A DNA stretch of 64,000 bases from Nematopogon swammerdamellus (GCA_946902875.1 OX336336.1:5054545-5118544); one strand, 5' to 3'; counted from the stretch's first letter, positions 20,995 through 31,584 are shown. The notes: generated by a model not told the origin, from the letters alone. A program made the numbers and translations.

Positions 20995-21344
20995 CATCAC
21001 CTACAACGTCCGTGATGTCAGCCCATAACACCGGGTAAACTAAGTGCCATGTCAGTGCTTCCCCCTTTGATCGTGCTGACTACACTGAACTGGTCGGAAA
21101 ACACAAACTATTTACATAGCCGTTTCGACCGACGTTTAATTCAGTGCGGTGGTACCAACCCGGGCAGGTTAAAGCCTACCACCAAGTAAGATTAGGAGGG
21201 AAGGGACTTACAGTTTTACGAGGAATCCGAACCTCGGTCAGCCTCCAACGGTCAGCGGTCACCCATCCAAGTACTGACCGCACCCAGCGTTGCTTAACAT
21301 ACAATAGCGACTGACTGACTGACCACTGAGCTATCGAAGCTGAC
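20995..21344 (-). mobile_element. SINE with tRNA/5S chimeric head, copy A
   Basis: Read on the minus strand, the element opens with GATAGCTCAGTGGTCAGTC (box A-like), then a 44-nt segment (complement of 21,255-21,298) very close to 5S rRNA (TTAAGCAACGCTGGG, CAGTACTTGGATGGGTGACC), then GAGGTTCGGATTCC (box B-like), then the body shared with the other SINEs. The A-tail end at the left is truncated near CAACATCACCTACAACG. Confidence 0.7.
21255..21298 (-). other. 5S rRNA-like segment in SINE head
   Basis: The complement reads AAGCAACG...GGGTGCGGTCAGTACTTGG followed by ATGGGTGACCGC. Animal 5S rRNA has AAGCAACG..GGGC.CGG and GTACTTGGATGGGTGACCGC at this place, the region holding the type 1 pol III internal promoter (box A, intermediate element, box C). 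Only the 3' half of 5S is present. The comparison is with the remembered 5S consensus. Confidence 0.7.
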
Positions 21345-21464
21345 GTGGTCCTATTTTAATTGGGTCAAGATCGGATTGGAAAGCGAGGCGGAATCGCGAG
21401 GCCGAAGGCCGAGCGATTCCGCCGAGTACATTAATAGCAAAAAATTACTAAAAAAAACTGTGAA

Positions 21465-21843
21465 ATAAAAAAAAAGTTTTAAAAAACATAAAACCGACTT
21501 CCTAAAAAAAGTAAAACTAAAAAACTATTTAAAATAAAAATATAAAAACCGCCTTCAAAAATATGTGAAATAAAAACCTAAAAAAAAAAACGAACCCTAG
21601 AGTTGAAGGCGGTGCTAAAGCAAGCAAAAATGATGCATGAAAGAAAACATGAGTGGATGATAATATCCTTTGTGATTTGTGTAGCCTTTTTAGCACCGCC
21701 TTCAACTCTAGGGTTCTTTTTTTTTTTAGGTTTTTATTTCATATATTTTTGAAGGCGGTTTTTATATTTTTATTTTAAATAGTTTTTTAGTTTTACTTTT
21801 TTTAGGAAGTCGGTTTTATGTTTTTTAAAACTTTTTTTATTAT
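21465..21843. mobile_element. Foldback element, ~155-bp arms
   Basis: The left arm 21,465-21,619 is matched in inverse by 21,688-21,843: AAAACATAAAACCGACTTCC against GGAAGTCGGTTTTATGTTTT, and CCCTAGAGTTGAAGGCGGTG against CACCGCCTTCAACTCTAGGG. Differences are few and mostly in A/T run length. The ~68-bp loop is unrelated. The segment just left (about 21,420-21,465) recurs in inverse at 54,241-54,290. Confidence 0.75.
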
Positions 21844-22209
21844 TTGCCACCCCGCTGCTGCAGTGCAGTATTGCATAGTGCGGTCTTATCGTAATATGGA
21901 TTCGTTGCGTGCGAGTATGCAGATACAGGAATGATTTTGTCCAGAGAGTAAAGTGGGTCCGGTGGGTCCCATTGAAAATCAGCTCGCAGATAGTTTCCGT
22001 TATCCGTTGCATACTCTCTGAGTTCAACCCAATTTGTCGTCATTTTATATTGCCATTCATTATAATATCAGCATATTACTACAATGAGTTACAAATAAAA
22101 TGGTATGCAGTAGAGCCTCGATAGTCCGTACTCAGGCTAATCCGAACGTATAATCCGAACTGCAGCGCCAAGTGACCCCCTCTCGCTTATTAGTTTGCTT
22201 ATATGTATA

Positions 22210-22576
22210 CAACGTGTCCCAAACCTCAACGTCAAGAGGGAACCAGGGAGTAGGCCAGTTTATGACTACCCAGGGAAAAATAAGAAAAAAAAAATCCGAG
22301 TCATTAATTTTTTTAGAAAAAAATTGAACTGAATATTTTTTTTGGTAAAACTACAGGCATTCTGGTTTTAATTGGGATAGTTATTAATAGCAGAGTTATT
22401 TAGGCTTCCAATATAAACATTTGAACAATTATATTTGCAAATTTGTAGTTGTACTACCAAAAATTACAATTTTCAACGTTTAAAAAAAAATGCTCATATC
22501 ATAAAAAACAAATGACTTCGTCATAAACTGGCCTACTCCCTGGTTACCGCTTGACGTTCAGTTTTGGGACACGTTG
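22210..22576. mobile_element. Mariner-like MITE with TA target site
   Basis: CAACGTGTCCCAAA...CCAGGGAGTAGGCCAGTTTA at the left is inverted at the right (TAAACTGGCCTACTCCCTGG...TTTTGGGACACGTTG), arms of about 58 bp with a few mismatches. The element is bounded by TA on both sides (22,208-22,209 and 22,577-22,578). A 367-bp length, no ORF and TA duplication fit a Tc1/mariner-type MITE. Confidence 0.75.
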
Positions 22577-22578
22577 TA

Positions 22579-23394
22579 CACAAATTTGTATGCTAGGCGA
22601 CTGGAGTCTCAACAAAGGAGTCCGTCGGATCATTGCCTTTTGTTATGAAACCCGGAAAAGGTTAGAAGTAATTGGCTGTGTATTGTGAGTATACCTACTA
22701 GCTATCTCGTCCGAAATGAGGTTGACTTGGGCTGGTTATGACCCTCCAAAGAATTATAAAGTTAGAATGGGGATCAAGTTCCTAGAGACTAGTCCGACTG
22801 CGACTACCAGCCGGATTAGCACCTCCATCAGGGGTGAAATTAGCTGAGACTCCGGGCTTCGAGTTCAGCTGGCCAATTAGGTTAAAATAAAAAAAATTAA
22901 AGTTGAAAGAAACGTGACCAAAGGTGAAGTTATGCACAATATTATACGGTGTTACGTTTTGGTTGCGCATTTATTTTCCACCGAAAACGGGTTAAATGTG
23001 TAAAACTGACAAAATAATGACTACATTTTTTTATTTTTTCACTTACTTCATACTTACATATGCACCGAAATTGTTTAAATTTTAACTCTTTCACAACAAC
23101 AACACAAAGATTCAGATATTTATTTTGCCTTAAAGAACACACAACATTAACAATATTTCAATTGAGACATATGCATATTCAGTATGGTTCGTCATCATTT
23201 TTTTTTGTCATATCCTGTTCAGCAATGCAATCTATAAGGAAGAACCGGGTAAGAAACCTTATAGAGCTTTTAATAGCAAATAACTTATAAAAATGTCTTA
23301 CTTCCACATACAGAATCAGGTTTCAGCGAAAGAAAGGGATGTGCCTACCACGCAAAATTCAACACGTAGTATTTATATATATATATATAAGTAT
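22579..23394. other. Intergenic, no gene recognised
   Basis: AT-rich DNA without recognisable coding or RNA features. GGAAGAACCGGGTAAGAAAC near 23,238 is a short match to the repeat at 56.4 kb. Confidence 0.4.
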
Positions 23395-23776
23395 TTTTAT
23401 GGAAACTGACACGGTTGGTTACATCACCTACAACGTCCGTGATGTCAGCCCATAACACCGGGAGAACTAGGTGCCATGTCAGTGCTTCCCTTCGGTCGTG
23501 CCGGCTACTACTGAACTGGACGGAAAACACAAACTATTTACATAGCCGTTTCGACCGACGTTTCATTCAGTGCGGTGGTACCAACCCGGGCGGGTTGAAC
23601 CCTACCACCTAGTAAGGTAAGAAGGGAAGGGACCTACAGTTTAACGTGGAATCCGAACCAAGGTCAGCCTCCAACGATCGAGCGGTCACCCATCCAAATA
23701 CTGATCGCACTCAGCGTTGCTTAACAATCAATAGCGACAGTCGACTGTCTGCACCACTGAGGCTATCGAGGCTGAC
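23395..23776 (-). mobile_element. Full-length SINE with tRNA/5S chimeric head, copy B
   Basis: This is the most complete copy. Minus-strand order: GTCAGCCTCGATAG, box A TAGCCTCAGTGG (complement of 23,754-23,765), the 5S-like segment (23,682-23,725), box B GGTTCGGATTCC (23,648-23,659), a body of about 240 bp, and a 3' end GTTTCCATAAAAA. The A-tail and internal pol III boxes are the hallmarks of a SINE. It depends on LINE reverse transcriptase supplied elsewhere. Confidence 0.75.
23682..23725 (-). other. 5S rRNA-like segment in SINE head
   Basis: The complement has TTAAGCAACGCTGAGTGCG, ATCAGTATTTGGATGGGTG and ACCGC, a slightly diverged version of the segment at 21,255-21,298. It lies between box A and box B of the same SINE head, so the two promoter types are interleaved. 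Confidence 0.65.
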
Positions 23777-24127
23777 AATATAATTTCGTATATTATCTCT
23801 GTCACACTCGTTGACTCACGAATCTTCTGTCTGGTGCAAATTGTGTGCATGCCGATCAATGTGGGTAACAAGGCAAAAAGAATGCTATGTACGACAATAA
23901 CTTTTCTGTGCTACGGATTTCTTCGTCCTCTCTCTACGCGCACGCGTAGACCGGGCGCCCCACACACACCTCACTCTTTCCACTGAATTCTCATCGCTTG
24001 CTCTGCTTGGTTGATATACCATAACCCTATTCAATAAAGACGACACCACAAGAGGCCTTTTGCAAGACTATCGTGTCGCAAGGCAAGCTTAGATCGACCT
24101 ATACACAGTTATTAATTACACCGTACA

Positions 24128-24447
24128 TTGTACCGTGTGGGGCCGGTACTTTAAAAGAATAGCCCCACTGCATCTCTCCCCGTGTATGTCGTAAAAGGCG
24201 ACTAAGGGATATGACTCCCTTCTTATATCACTAGGTGGTAGGGTTTAACCCGCCCGGGTTGATACCACCGCACTGAATGATAGGTCGGTCGAAACGGCTA
24301 TGTAAATAGTTTGTGTTTTCCGTCCAGTTCAGTGTAGCCGGCACGACCGAAGGGAAGCACTGACGTGGCACCAAGTTCACCCGGTGTTCTGGGCTGACAT
24401 CACGGATGTTGTAGGTGATGTAGCCAACCGTGTCAGTTTCCATAAAA
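24128..24447 (+). mobile_element. SINE-related copy with alternative head
   Basis: It opens with GTACCGTGTGGGGCCGGTAC and AGCCCCACTGCATCTCTC, passes ACTAAGGGATATGACTCCC and enters the shared body at ACTAGGTGGTAGGG, ending GTCAGTTTCCATAAAAAAAA. It has the same layout as the three copies in the 3.2-kb units, in opposite orientation. Confidence 0.65.
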
Positions 24448-24654
24448 AAAAAAACATACATTACATACACACTTCAATACATAAAGTCACGCCTTTTTTC
24501 CAGTTGGGTAGGCAGAGACAACGGATCTCTACGCGAGCTCACGATCCTGACACCCTTCCACTCTCATAATATTCTTCATAAAGCCCGTCGGTTACGGGTA
24601 CTACGCACTTGACATTTTTAGTAGTTACATTAGTAAAATAAAAATGTCAGAAGT

Positions 24655-24845
24655 AAGCAACGTGGGGTGCCATTCGGACGCGGGCGTACTTTAGATGGGT
24701 GACCGTCCGACCGTTCAGGTCGGTGGTGGTTCGGATTCCACGTAAAATTGAGGCCTTTTTGCTTATTTTACTATAGGTTATTTTACTGTAGATACCGCCG
24801 CATTGAATGCAGGCCCGTCGAAGTGGCTATGAAAAAAGTTTATTT
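24655..24845 (+). mobile_element. Diverged SINE head with 5S-like trace
   Basis: AGCAACGTGGGGTGCC, GGCGTACTTTAGATGGGTGA, then GGTGGTTCGGATTCCACG and a decayed body (ACCGCCGCATTGAATG, CGAAGTGGCTATG). The 5S-like piece is recognisable but more diverged than at 21.3 and 23.7 kb. Confidence 0.5.
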
Positions 24846-24851
24846 TTTTAA

Positions 24852-25175
24852 AGAGTGAGCCATGCTTGGAATATCGCTACGTGATATGGTGCGCAACGAG
24901 GCAATCCGCCAACGCATTAAACTAGTCGATATTGGACACCGAGTGGCTAAGCTCAAATGGCACGCACAATGGAGACGACGACCGTTGGAGTAACCATGTC
25001 CTACACTGATGGCCGTGGACTAGAAAACGGAGTATGGGAAGACCACACGCCAGGTGGGACGACGACATCAAGTAAGTCGGTGGAAAGCAGTGGTTCCGTA
25101 CCGTTGAAGGCCGGGAGGACTGGAGGTAAATTGGAGAGGCGTATGTCCAGCAGTGAACGCATACACGCTGACTGA
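24852..25175 (+). pseudogene. RTE-type LINE ORF2 C-terminus
   Basis: The frame gives AMLGISLRDMVRNEAIRQR, IKLVDIGHRVAKLKW and HAQWRRRPLE, then a stop. A shifted frame resumes RKRSMGRPHARWDDDIK and later REDWR, IGEAYVQQ. The order (ML-x-S-L-R-D...IRR, A-K-L-K-W, G-R-P...RW-D-D-D, EAY-VQQ) is that of RTE-type non-LTR retrotransposons after the reverse transcriptase. Stops and frameshifts make it a dead 5'-truncated copy. The longer minus-strand ORF over it is a shadow. Confidence 0.7.
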
Positions 25176-25179
25176 CTGT

Positions 25180-25767
25180 CCAGTTCAGTGTATCCGGAAC
25201 AACCAAAGGGCACTGGCACGGCTCTTGCGAAGCTGGTGCCGTGTTCATTGATTCGGGCTACACAGAATATTCGTCCGACTCCGAAAGGGGTCTTTTGAAT
25301 CGCTGTTTCAAATCTCCATTTGAAATCTAATTAGATTACCTACCTATTTTGATAGAGCCTTAGAGCTTTTTATGCTTATAAAAACCTTTTTCTCTCCCTC
25401 CAAAAGTCTTGATAATTATTTTCGGAATTTTAAGGCCACCGTCAATAGGAAAATAGTTCGGCGACAAAACTGCAGTTTTTGTCAACTCTTAAACTGAATA
25501 TTAATTTGTTAAAGCAAACATACTGATTATAGTAATGTTATGTAATTTAGAATTTGCCTCAATAATAGCTATAATACTGTAGACATTAGATTTATATAAA
25601 GTAAAAAATATTTATTTTTGGTTGATTGTTTATTGTTTAATTTCATCCATAGGTAGGTAACCTACGCTTGGACATGTCGAAAATTCCGCAAGTTCTAAAT
25701 TCAATGTGAAGAAGAACTCACAAACAAACTTCGCAAGTCACAATGTTTTGTTTATTTATTTATTTAC
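25180..25767. other. AT-rich intergenic, no feature
   Basis: I recognise no gene, RNA or repeat in this interval. Confidence 0.45.
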
Positions 25768-28735
25768 TAGCTGAGCCCGCGGCTCCGCTCGCGTGAAATT
25801 CGTATTTCAAAGAAGACAGTAAGTAACTATAGGCGAGGCCGAAGGCCGAGCTGCGTTCAGGAAGACGATACACCTTCTCGAAGAAAGTAAGTATCTGAGG
25901 GCGAGGCCGAAGACCGAGCTACGTTCAGGAAAACCATAAACCTTCTCGAAGAAAGTAAGTAACTGAGGGCGAGGCCGAAGGCCGAGCTGCGTTCAGGAAG
26001 ACTATAAACCTTCTCGAAGAAAGTAAGTAACTGAGGGCGAGGCCGAAGGCCGAGCTGCGTTCAGGAAGACGATAAACCTCCTCGAAGAAAGTAAGTAACT
26101 GAGGGCGAGGCCGAAGGCCGAGCTGCGTTCAGGACGACGATAAACTTTCTCGAAGAAAGTAAGTAACTGAGGGCGAGGCCGAAAGCCGAGCTGCGTTCAG
26201 GAAGACGATAAACCGTCTCGAAGAAAGTAATTAACAAAAGGCGAGGCCGAAGGCCGAGCTGCGTTCAGGAAGACGATAAACTAAATAAATAAATAAATAA
26301 ACCTTCTCGAAGAAAGTAAGTAACTGAGGGCGAGGCCGAAGGCCGAGCTGCGTTCAGGACGACGATAAACTTTCTCGATGAAAGTAAGTAACTGAGGGCG
26401 AAGCCGAAGGCCGAGCTACGTTCACGAATACCATAAACCTTCTCGAAGAAAGTAAGTAACTGAGGGCGAGGCCGAAGGCCGAGCTGCGTTCAGGACCACG
26501 ATAAACTTTCTCGAAGAAAGTAAGTAACTGAGGGCGAGGCCGAAGGCCGAGCTGCGTTCAGGAAGACGATAAACCGTCTCCAAGAAAGTAATTAACAAAA
26601 GGCGAGGCCGAAAGCCGAGCTGCGTTCAGGAAGACGATAAACCTTCTCGAAGAAAGTAAGTAACTGAGGGCGAGGCCGAAGGCCGAGCTGCGTTCAGGAC
26701 GACGATAAACTTTCTCGAAGAAAGTAAGTAACTGAGGGCGAGGCCGAAGGCCGAGTTACGTTCAGGAAGACCATAAACCTTCTCGAAGAAAGTAAGTAAC
26801 AAAGGGCGAGGCCGAAGGCCGAGCTGCGTTCAAGAAGACCGAGCTGCGTTCAAGAAGACTATAAACCTTCTCGGTGAAAGTAAGTAATTAAGGGCGAGGC
26901 CGAAGGCCAAGCTGCGATCAGGAAGACGATAAACCTTCTCGAAGAAAGTTAGTAACAAAGGGCGAGGCCTAAGGTCGAGCTGCGTTCAGGAAGACGAAAA
27001 CCTTCTCGAAGAAAGTAAGTAACTGTGGGCGAGGCCGAAGGCCGAGCTGCGTTCAGGAAGACTATAAACCTTCTCGAAGAAAGTAAGTAACAAAGGGCGA
27101 GGCCGAAGGCCGAGCTGCGTTCAGGAAGACGATAAACTTTCTCAAAGAAAGTAAGTAACTGAGGGCGAGGCCAAAGGCCGAGCTGCGTTCAGGAAGACTA
27201 TAAACCTTGTCGGTGAAAGTAAGTAACTAAGGGCAAGGCCGAAGGCCGAGCTGCGTTCAGGAAGACGATAAACCTTATCTAACAAAGTAAGTAATTAAGG
27301 GCGAGTCCGAAGGCTGAGCTACACTCAGGAAGACCATAAACCTTCTCGAAGAAAGTTAGCAACTGAGGGCGAGGCCGAAGGCCGATCAGCGTTCAGGAAG
27401 GCTATTAACCTTCTCGAAGAAAGTAAGTAACTGCGGGCGAGGCCGAAGGCCGAGCTGCGTTCATGAAGACTACAAACCTTCTCGAAGAAAGTAAGTAACA
27501 AAGGGCGAGGCCGAAAGCCGAGCTGCGTTCAGTAAGACGATAAAATTAAGTAACTGAGAAAGTAACTAAGTAAGTAACTGAGGGCGAGGCCGAAGCCCGA
27601 GCTACCTTCAGGAAGACTATAAACCTTCTCGAAGAAAGTAAGTAACTGAAGGCGAGGCCGAAGGCCGAGATGCGCTTAGGAAGACTATAAACCTTCTCGG
27701 TGAAAGTAAGTATAACTATGGGTGAGGCCGAAGGCCGAGCTGCGTTCAGAAAGAGGAAAAACCTTCTCGATGAAAGTAAGTAATTAAGTAACGAAAGTAC
27801 ATAACTAAGGGCAAGGCCGCTGTCACCCCAACCCCCCCACTTTAAATATGAAATCCAAAAACCCTGAAACACTTAATTATTTATTTATGATGAGTAGCTA
27901 GAATTATGATTTTCTAGTTCCTACCTTTAAAAAAACCGATACTTCTATACAAACTTTCACTCCCCATTTCAAAATTTAAGCTTTCTAGACTTAATAGTTT
28001 TAAATAGAGAAAAGAAGATAGAGATTAAATTATCATCCCTTCCCCTCTCCCCGCGGACACCTCCCCCCCCCCCCCTACCTCAACCCCCCTCTTCAAAGCC
28101 ACTGCCAGTGTGAATAGAATTATTTAAAATCATTTAAAGCCCTAAAATCTAATTATGATTTTTTTTTTAATTTAAGGGTTGATTTAACAAAAACGCTGAA
28201 ACACGTAATTCTTTATTTCATACCAAAAGCCTAAATATGAATTGTCATATCCCTAACTTGAGAAATGATGGGCGCCCCATACAAACTTTCATCCCCTATT
28301 TCACCCCCTTAAGGGTTGTTTTTTGAGACAAAAGGTAGCCTATGTCCTTCCTCAGGATGCAATTCATCTCCGTACAAAATTTTATAAAATCCTAAAATCT
28401 AATTTTGAAATCACCCCTATTTCAATTTAAGGGTTGATTTAGCAAAAACGCTGACACACGTAAAACTTTATTTCATACCAAAAGCCTAAATATGAATTGT
28501 CATATCCCTAACTTGAGAAATAATGGGCTCCCCATACAAACTTTCATCCCCTATTTCACCCCCTTAAGGGTTGTTTTTTGAGACAAAAGGTAGCCTATGT
28601 CCTTCCTCAGGATCCAATTCATCTCCGTGCAATATTTTATCGAAATCTGTTCAGCGGATTAGGCGTGAAAAGGTAACAGACAGACAGACAGACAGACAAC
28701 AGAGTTACTTTCGAATTTATAATATTAAGTATGGA
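25768..28735 (+). mobile_element. Lepidopteran repeat inflated by 68-bp array
   Basis: It opens with TAGCTGAGCCCGCGGCTCCG and CTCGCGTGAAATTCGTATTT, the start of a repeat family abundant in Lepidoptera, and ends with GACAGACAGACAGACA...TTTATAATATTAAGTATGG, the usual far end. Between them are a long 68-bp tandem array and a tail with two related ~250-bp modules (CCATACAAACTTTCATCCCC, CCCCCTTAAGGGTTGTTTT). It has no coding capacity. Confidence 0.6.
25830..27830 (+). repeat. 68-bp tandem array (~29 units)
   Basis: The unit core is GGGCGAGGCCGAAGGCCGAG then CTGCGTTCAGGAAGACGATA and AACCTTCTCGAAGAAAGTAA. Spacing between successive GAGGGCGAGG words is 68 bp over most of the array. Units differ by a few bases (GACGACG, GAAGACT, GACCACG variants), and some are shortened or carry an inserted AAAT microsatellite (about 26,281-26,300). 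The same unit forms the arrays at 30.7-31.5, 62.8-63.1 and 63.7-64.0 kb. Confidence 0.85.
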
Positions 28736-28797
28736 ATAAGTATGGAATAAGTATGGAATAAGTATGGATGGATATGGAAGTATGGATAGTATGGATT
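28726..28797 (+). repeat. Short GTATGGAATAA tandem repeat
   Basis: AAGTATGGAAT recurs four times in direct order, then decays into GGATGGATATGGAAGTATGG. The tract follows directly on the end of the preceding element. Confidence 0.6.
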
Positions 28798-29144
28798 TAT
28801 TCTTCTTACATCTACCGCTACTTCACGTTCACTTCACGATTGTGGATCTACCAATACTACTATATTTAGATAAACATTTTCAGTTCCATAAAATTAAAAT
28901 TTAGTTATGATTTATGACCTAAAAGGCAACATTTGTGAGTCACGGTCACCCAGGAGAAGGGCAAATAGTGCGAAGTGTCGAGAAAGTGCCCGGTCACCGT
29001 TTCTACATTATTATTATATGTGAGTTTGCATAAAATTTACAGTGAGCTATTGTTGATTTTATTACTAAAATTTCGTCTTTGAAAAGAATACGCATACAAA
29101 AATGTGAATAGAGAAATTATGAGCAAGCAGCCAGCCTCGGTAGG

Positions 29145-29500
29145 TTGTCAGCCTCGGTGGCTCAGGTGGTGCGGTCGGTCGACTGTCGATCGTGATCACA
29201 ACACACCTCGACCGTTGCAGGCTGACCGTGGTTCGGAATCCACTTAAAACTGTAGGTCCCTTCCCTTCTTACCTTACTAGGTGGTAGGGTTTATCCCGCC
29301 CGGGTTGGTACCACCGCACTGAATGAAACGTCGGTCGCAATGGCTATGTAAATAAATCGTGTTTTCCGTACAGTTCGGTGTAGCCGACATCAAACGAAGG
29401 GAAGCACTGATATGGCACCTAGTTATTGCGGTGTTATGGGCTGACCTCACGGATGTTATAGGTGATGTAGCAAACCGTATCAGTTACCATAAAAAAAAAA
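29145..29500 (+). mobile_element. SINE copy without the 5S-like segment
   Basis: Box A-like CGGTGGCTCAGGTGGTGCGG and box B-like GTGGTTCGGAATCC flank a different 50-nt linker (GTCGACTGTCGATCGTGATC...) with no 5S-like words. The body and the terminal ACCATAAAAAAAAAA are those of the same SINE family. It is useful as the non-chimeric comparison. Confidence 0.7.
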
Positions 29501-29565
29501 AATAAAGAAACAAGTCAAGCGGGCATGCGCCGAATTAGCAGAGCGCCACAAGGTCCACCGCACGT

Positions 29566-29573
29566 GGTATAAC
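29566..29573. repeat. 8-bp target duplication (left)
   Basis: GGTATAAC lies directly outside the TAGGCTTGCCATA terminus and recurs at 32,596-32,603 outside the opposite terminus. Confidence 0.75.
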
Positions 29574-29639
29574 TAGGCTTGCCATAATTTTCCAAACTCA
29601 AGTCCGGACGCCACACTGATCCTCAAAAACAAGGGCCTC

Positions 29640-29822
29640 CCCCTTCCGGGTGAGTACCACCACCGCACTGAATGAAGGTTGGTCGAAGCAGCTATGAAAT
29701 GAGATAGTTATGTTTTCCTACCAGTTTAGCACGATCAAAAAGGCGGATGCACTGACATTGCACCCAGTTCACCAAAGTGTGTTGGGCTGCTGTAGCCCGT
29801 CTAAGTCAGGTGCATAAAAAAA
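29640..29822 (+). mobile_element. Diverged SINE copy
   Basis: ACCACCGCACTGAATGAAGG, TTTCCTACCAGTTTAGC and CACCCAGTTCACC follow the order of the SINE body at 29,280-29,480 with many changes, and the copy ends in ATAAAAAAATTAAAA. The head is missing. Confidence 0.45.
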
Positions 29823-29924
29823 TTAAAAGACTCAAAATCAACACAATTCTCTATTTATTAAAATTTAAGACATACAATTACAATTATGTTCATGAGCTTA
29901 CTTATTATCTATCTATACATCTAT

Positions 29925-30150
29925 ACATATAATAAAATCGTAAAGGTAAGAAAGTCTGTACATTGAATGTATTCGGAAAAAAACTAACCAGGGTGGCTTA
30001 AAATGAGTTAGTGAACATTTTAGAACAGTTTTTAAAATTTTTGTTTGTTTGTTTGTTTGTCTGTACGCGCATCACGCAAAAACCACTGAACGGAATTAGA
30101 CGAAACTTTGTATAGTGGCAGTTTATATGCCGGGTTAACATAATACGTAA
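29925..30150 (+). repeat. Interspersed repeat copy 1 (TACATATAATAAAATCG)
   Basis: TACATATAATAAAATCGTAA, TACGCGCATCACGCAAAAAC and GAACGGAATTAGACGAAACT recur at 30,365-30,495. An inverted copy lies at about 45,950-46,160. It is non-coding. Confidence 0.5.
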
Positions 30151-30364
30151 AAAAATTAACAAAAATAAAAAAATAATTAAACAATTATAAACATTATTGC
30201 GCGTTTAAAATCACGTAGTCCAAAGTACATAATTATATCTTGAGAACTGGCAGCAAATACAATTTGAATAAAATATTCATTCGAAATTTAAAAATAAGTA
30301 GATACAACGAAAATAACAAGTTCTTCTTTTTTATAACTTGAACACAATAGTCTATAACATATCT

Positions 30365-30495
30365 ATTCTTTCTATACATATAATAAAATCGTAAATGCAA
30401 AAATGTCTATTTGTACGCGCATCTCGCAAAAACCACTGAACGGAATTTGACGAAACTTTTTATAGTGACAGTGTATATCCCGGATTAACATAATA
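30365..30495 (+). repeat. Interspersed repeat copy 2 (TACATATAATAAAATCG)
   Basis: A shorter direct copy of 29,925-30,150, about 430 bp downstream. Confidence 0.5.
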
Positions 30496-30739
30496 ATTAA
30501 AAAATATAATAAAAATCAAGCAATCCAAAGTAATGGTAAAAAACAATTTTAAATGTCATGTTGACAACGGAGATCTGTCATCTCGACGTGAGCTGGCCGG
30601 TGGCAAATTGTTTGATAAATAAAAAAAATTATTGAAAGTCGAAGTTATGTCGCTGTCATTGGTGCAATAAAAATTTATATATCTGTTGCCCGCGGCTTCG
30701 CTCGCATGAAATTCGTATTTCAAAAAAAGAAAGTAACTA

Positions 30740-31530
30740 AAGGGGGGCCCGAAGGCGGATCTGCGCTCACGTAAACGATATTCTTTCTCGATGATAGTAA
30801 CTAAGGGCGAGGCGGAAGGCGGAGCTGAGTTCAGGAAGAAGAAAAACATTCTTGAAGAAAGTAAGTAACTAAGGGCGAGGCCGAAGGCCGAGCTCTATTC
30901 TGGAAGACCATAAACCTTCTCGAAGAAAGTAAGTAACTATGGGCGAGGCCGCAGGCCGAGCTGCGTTCAGGAAGAAGCTAAACCATCTTGAAGAAAGTAA
31001 GTAACTAAGGCGAGGCCGAAGGCCGAGCTACGTTTGAATAATTGAAAAACCATCTCGAAGAAAGCAAGCAACTAAGGGCGAAGCCGAAGGCCGAGCTGCG
31101 TTCAGAAAGAAGCTAAACCATCTTGAAGAAAGTAAGTAACTAAGTCGAGGCCGAAGGCCGAGCTACGTTCTGATAATTGAAAAACCATCTCGAAGAAAGC
31201 AAGTAACTAAGGGCGAGGCCGAAGGCCGAGCTGCGTTCAGGAAGAAGCTAAACCATCTTGAAGAAAGTAAGTAACTAAGGGCGAGGCCGAAGGCCGTGCT
31301 CTATTCGGGAAGACCATAAAACATTTTGAAGAAAGCAAGTAACTAAGGGCGAGGCCGTAGGCCGAGCTGCGTTGAGGAAGAAGGTAAACATTTTTGAAGA
31401 AAGTAAGTAACTAAGGCGAGGCCAAAGGCCGAGCTACGTTCTGACAAATAATAAACCATCTCGAAGAAAGCAAGTAACTAAGGGCGAGGCCGAAGGCCGA
31501 GCTGCGTTCAGGAAGAAGCTAAACCATCTC
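30740..31530 (+). repeat. 68-bp tandem array (~12 units)
   Basis: Units built on GGGCGAGGCCGAAGGCCGAG followed by CTGCGTTCAGGAAGAAGCTA and AACCATCTTGAAGAAAGTAA. Two unit subtypes alternate in part (CTGCGTTCAGGAAGAAGC and CTACGTTCTGATAATTG), a local higher-order pattern. Confidence 0.8.
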
Positions 31531-31584
31531 GAATAAAGTTAATTAACATTAAGATTGAGTTAATTTAATTTAAATTTTATTATA

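Noticed and set aside
21255..21298. 5S rRNA gene
   Set aside because: Only about 44 nt of the 3' half is present, embedded between tRNA-like boxes of an A-tailed SINE.
22105..22150. CAGTAGAGCCTCGATAGTCCG as a pogo/Tigger-type TIR
   Set aside because: Only one end is visible, with no matching inverse terminus in reach.
25830..27830. Regular repeat and variable parts suggestive of a CRISPR array
   Set aside because: The whole 68-bp unit repeats, with no unique spacers; the host is an insect and there are no cas genes. It is a minisatellite.
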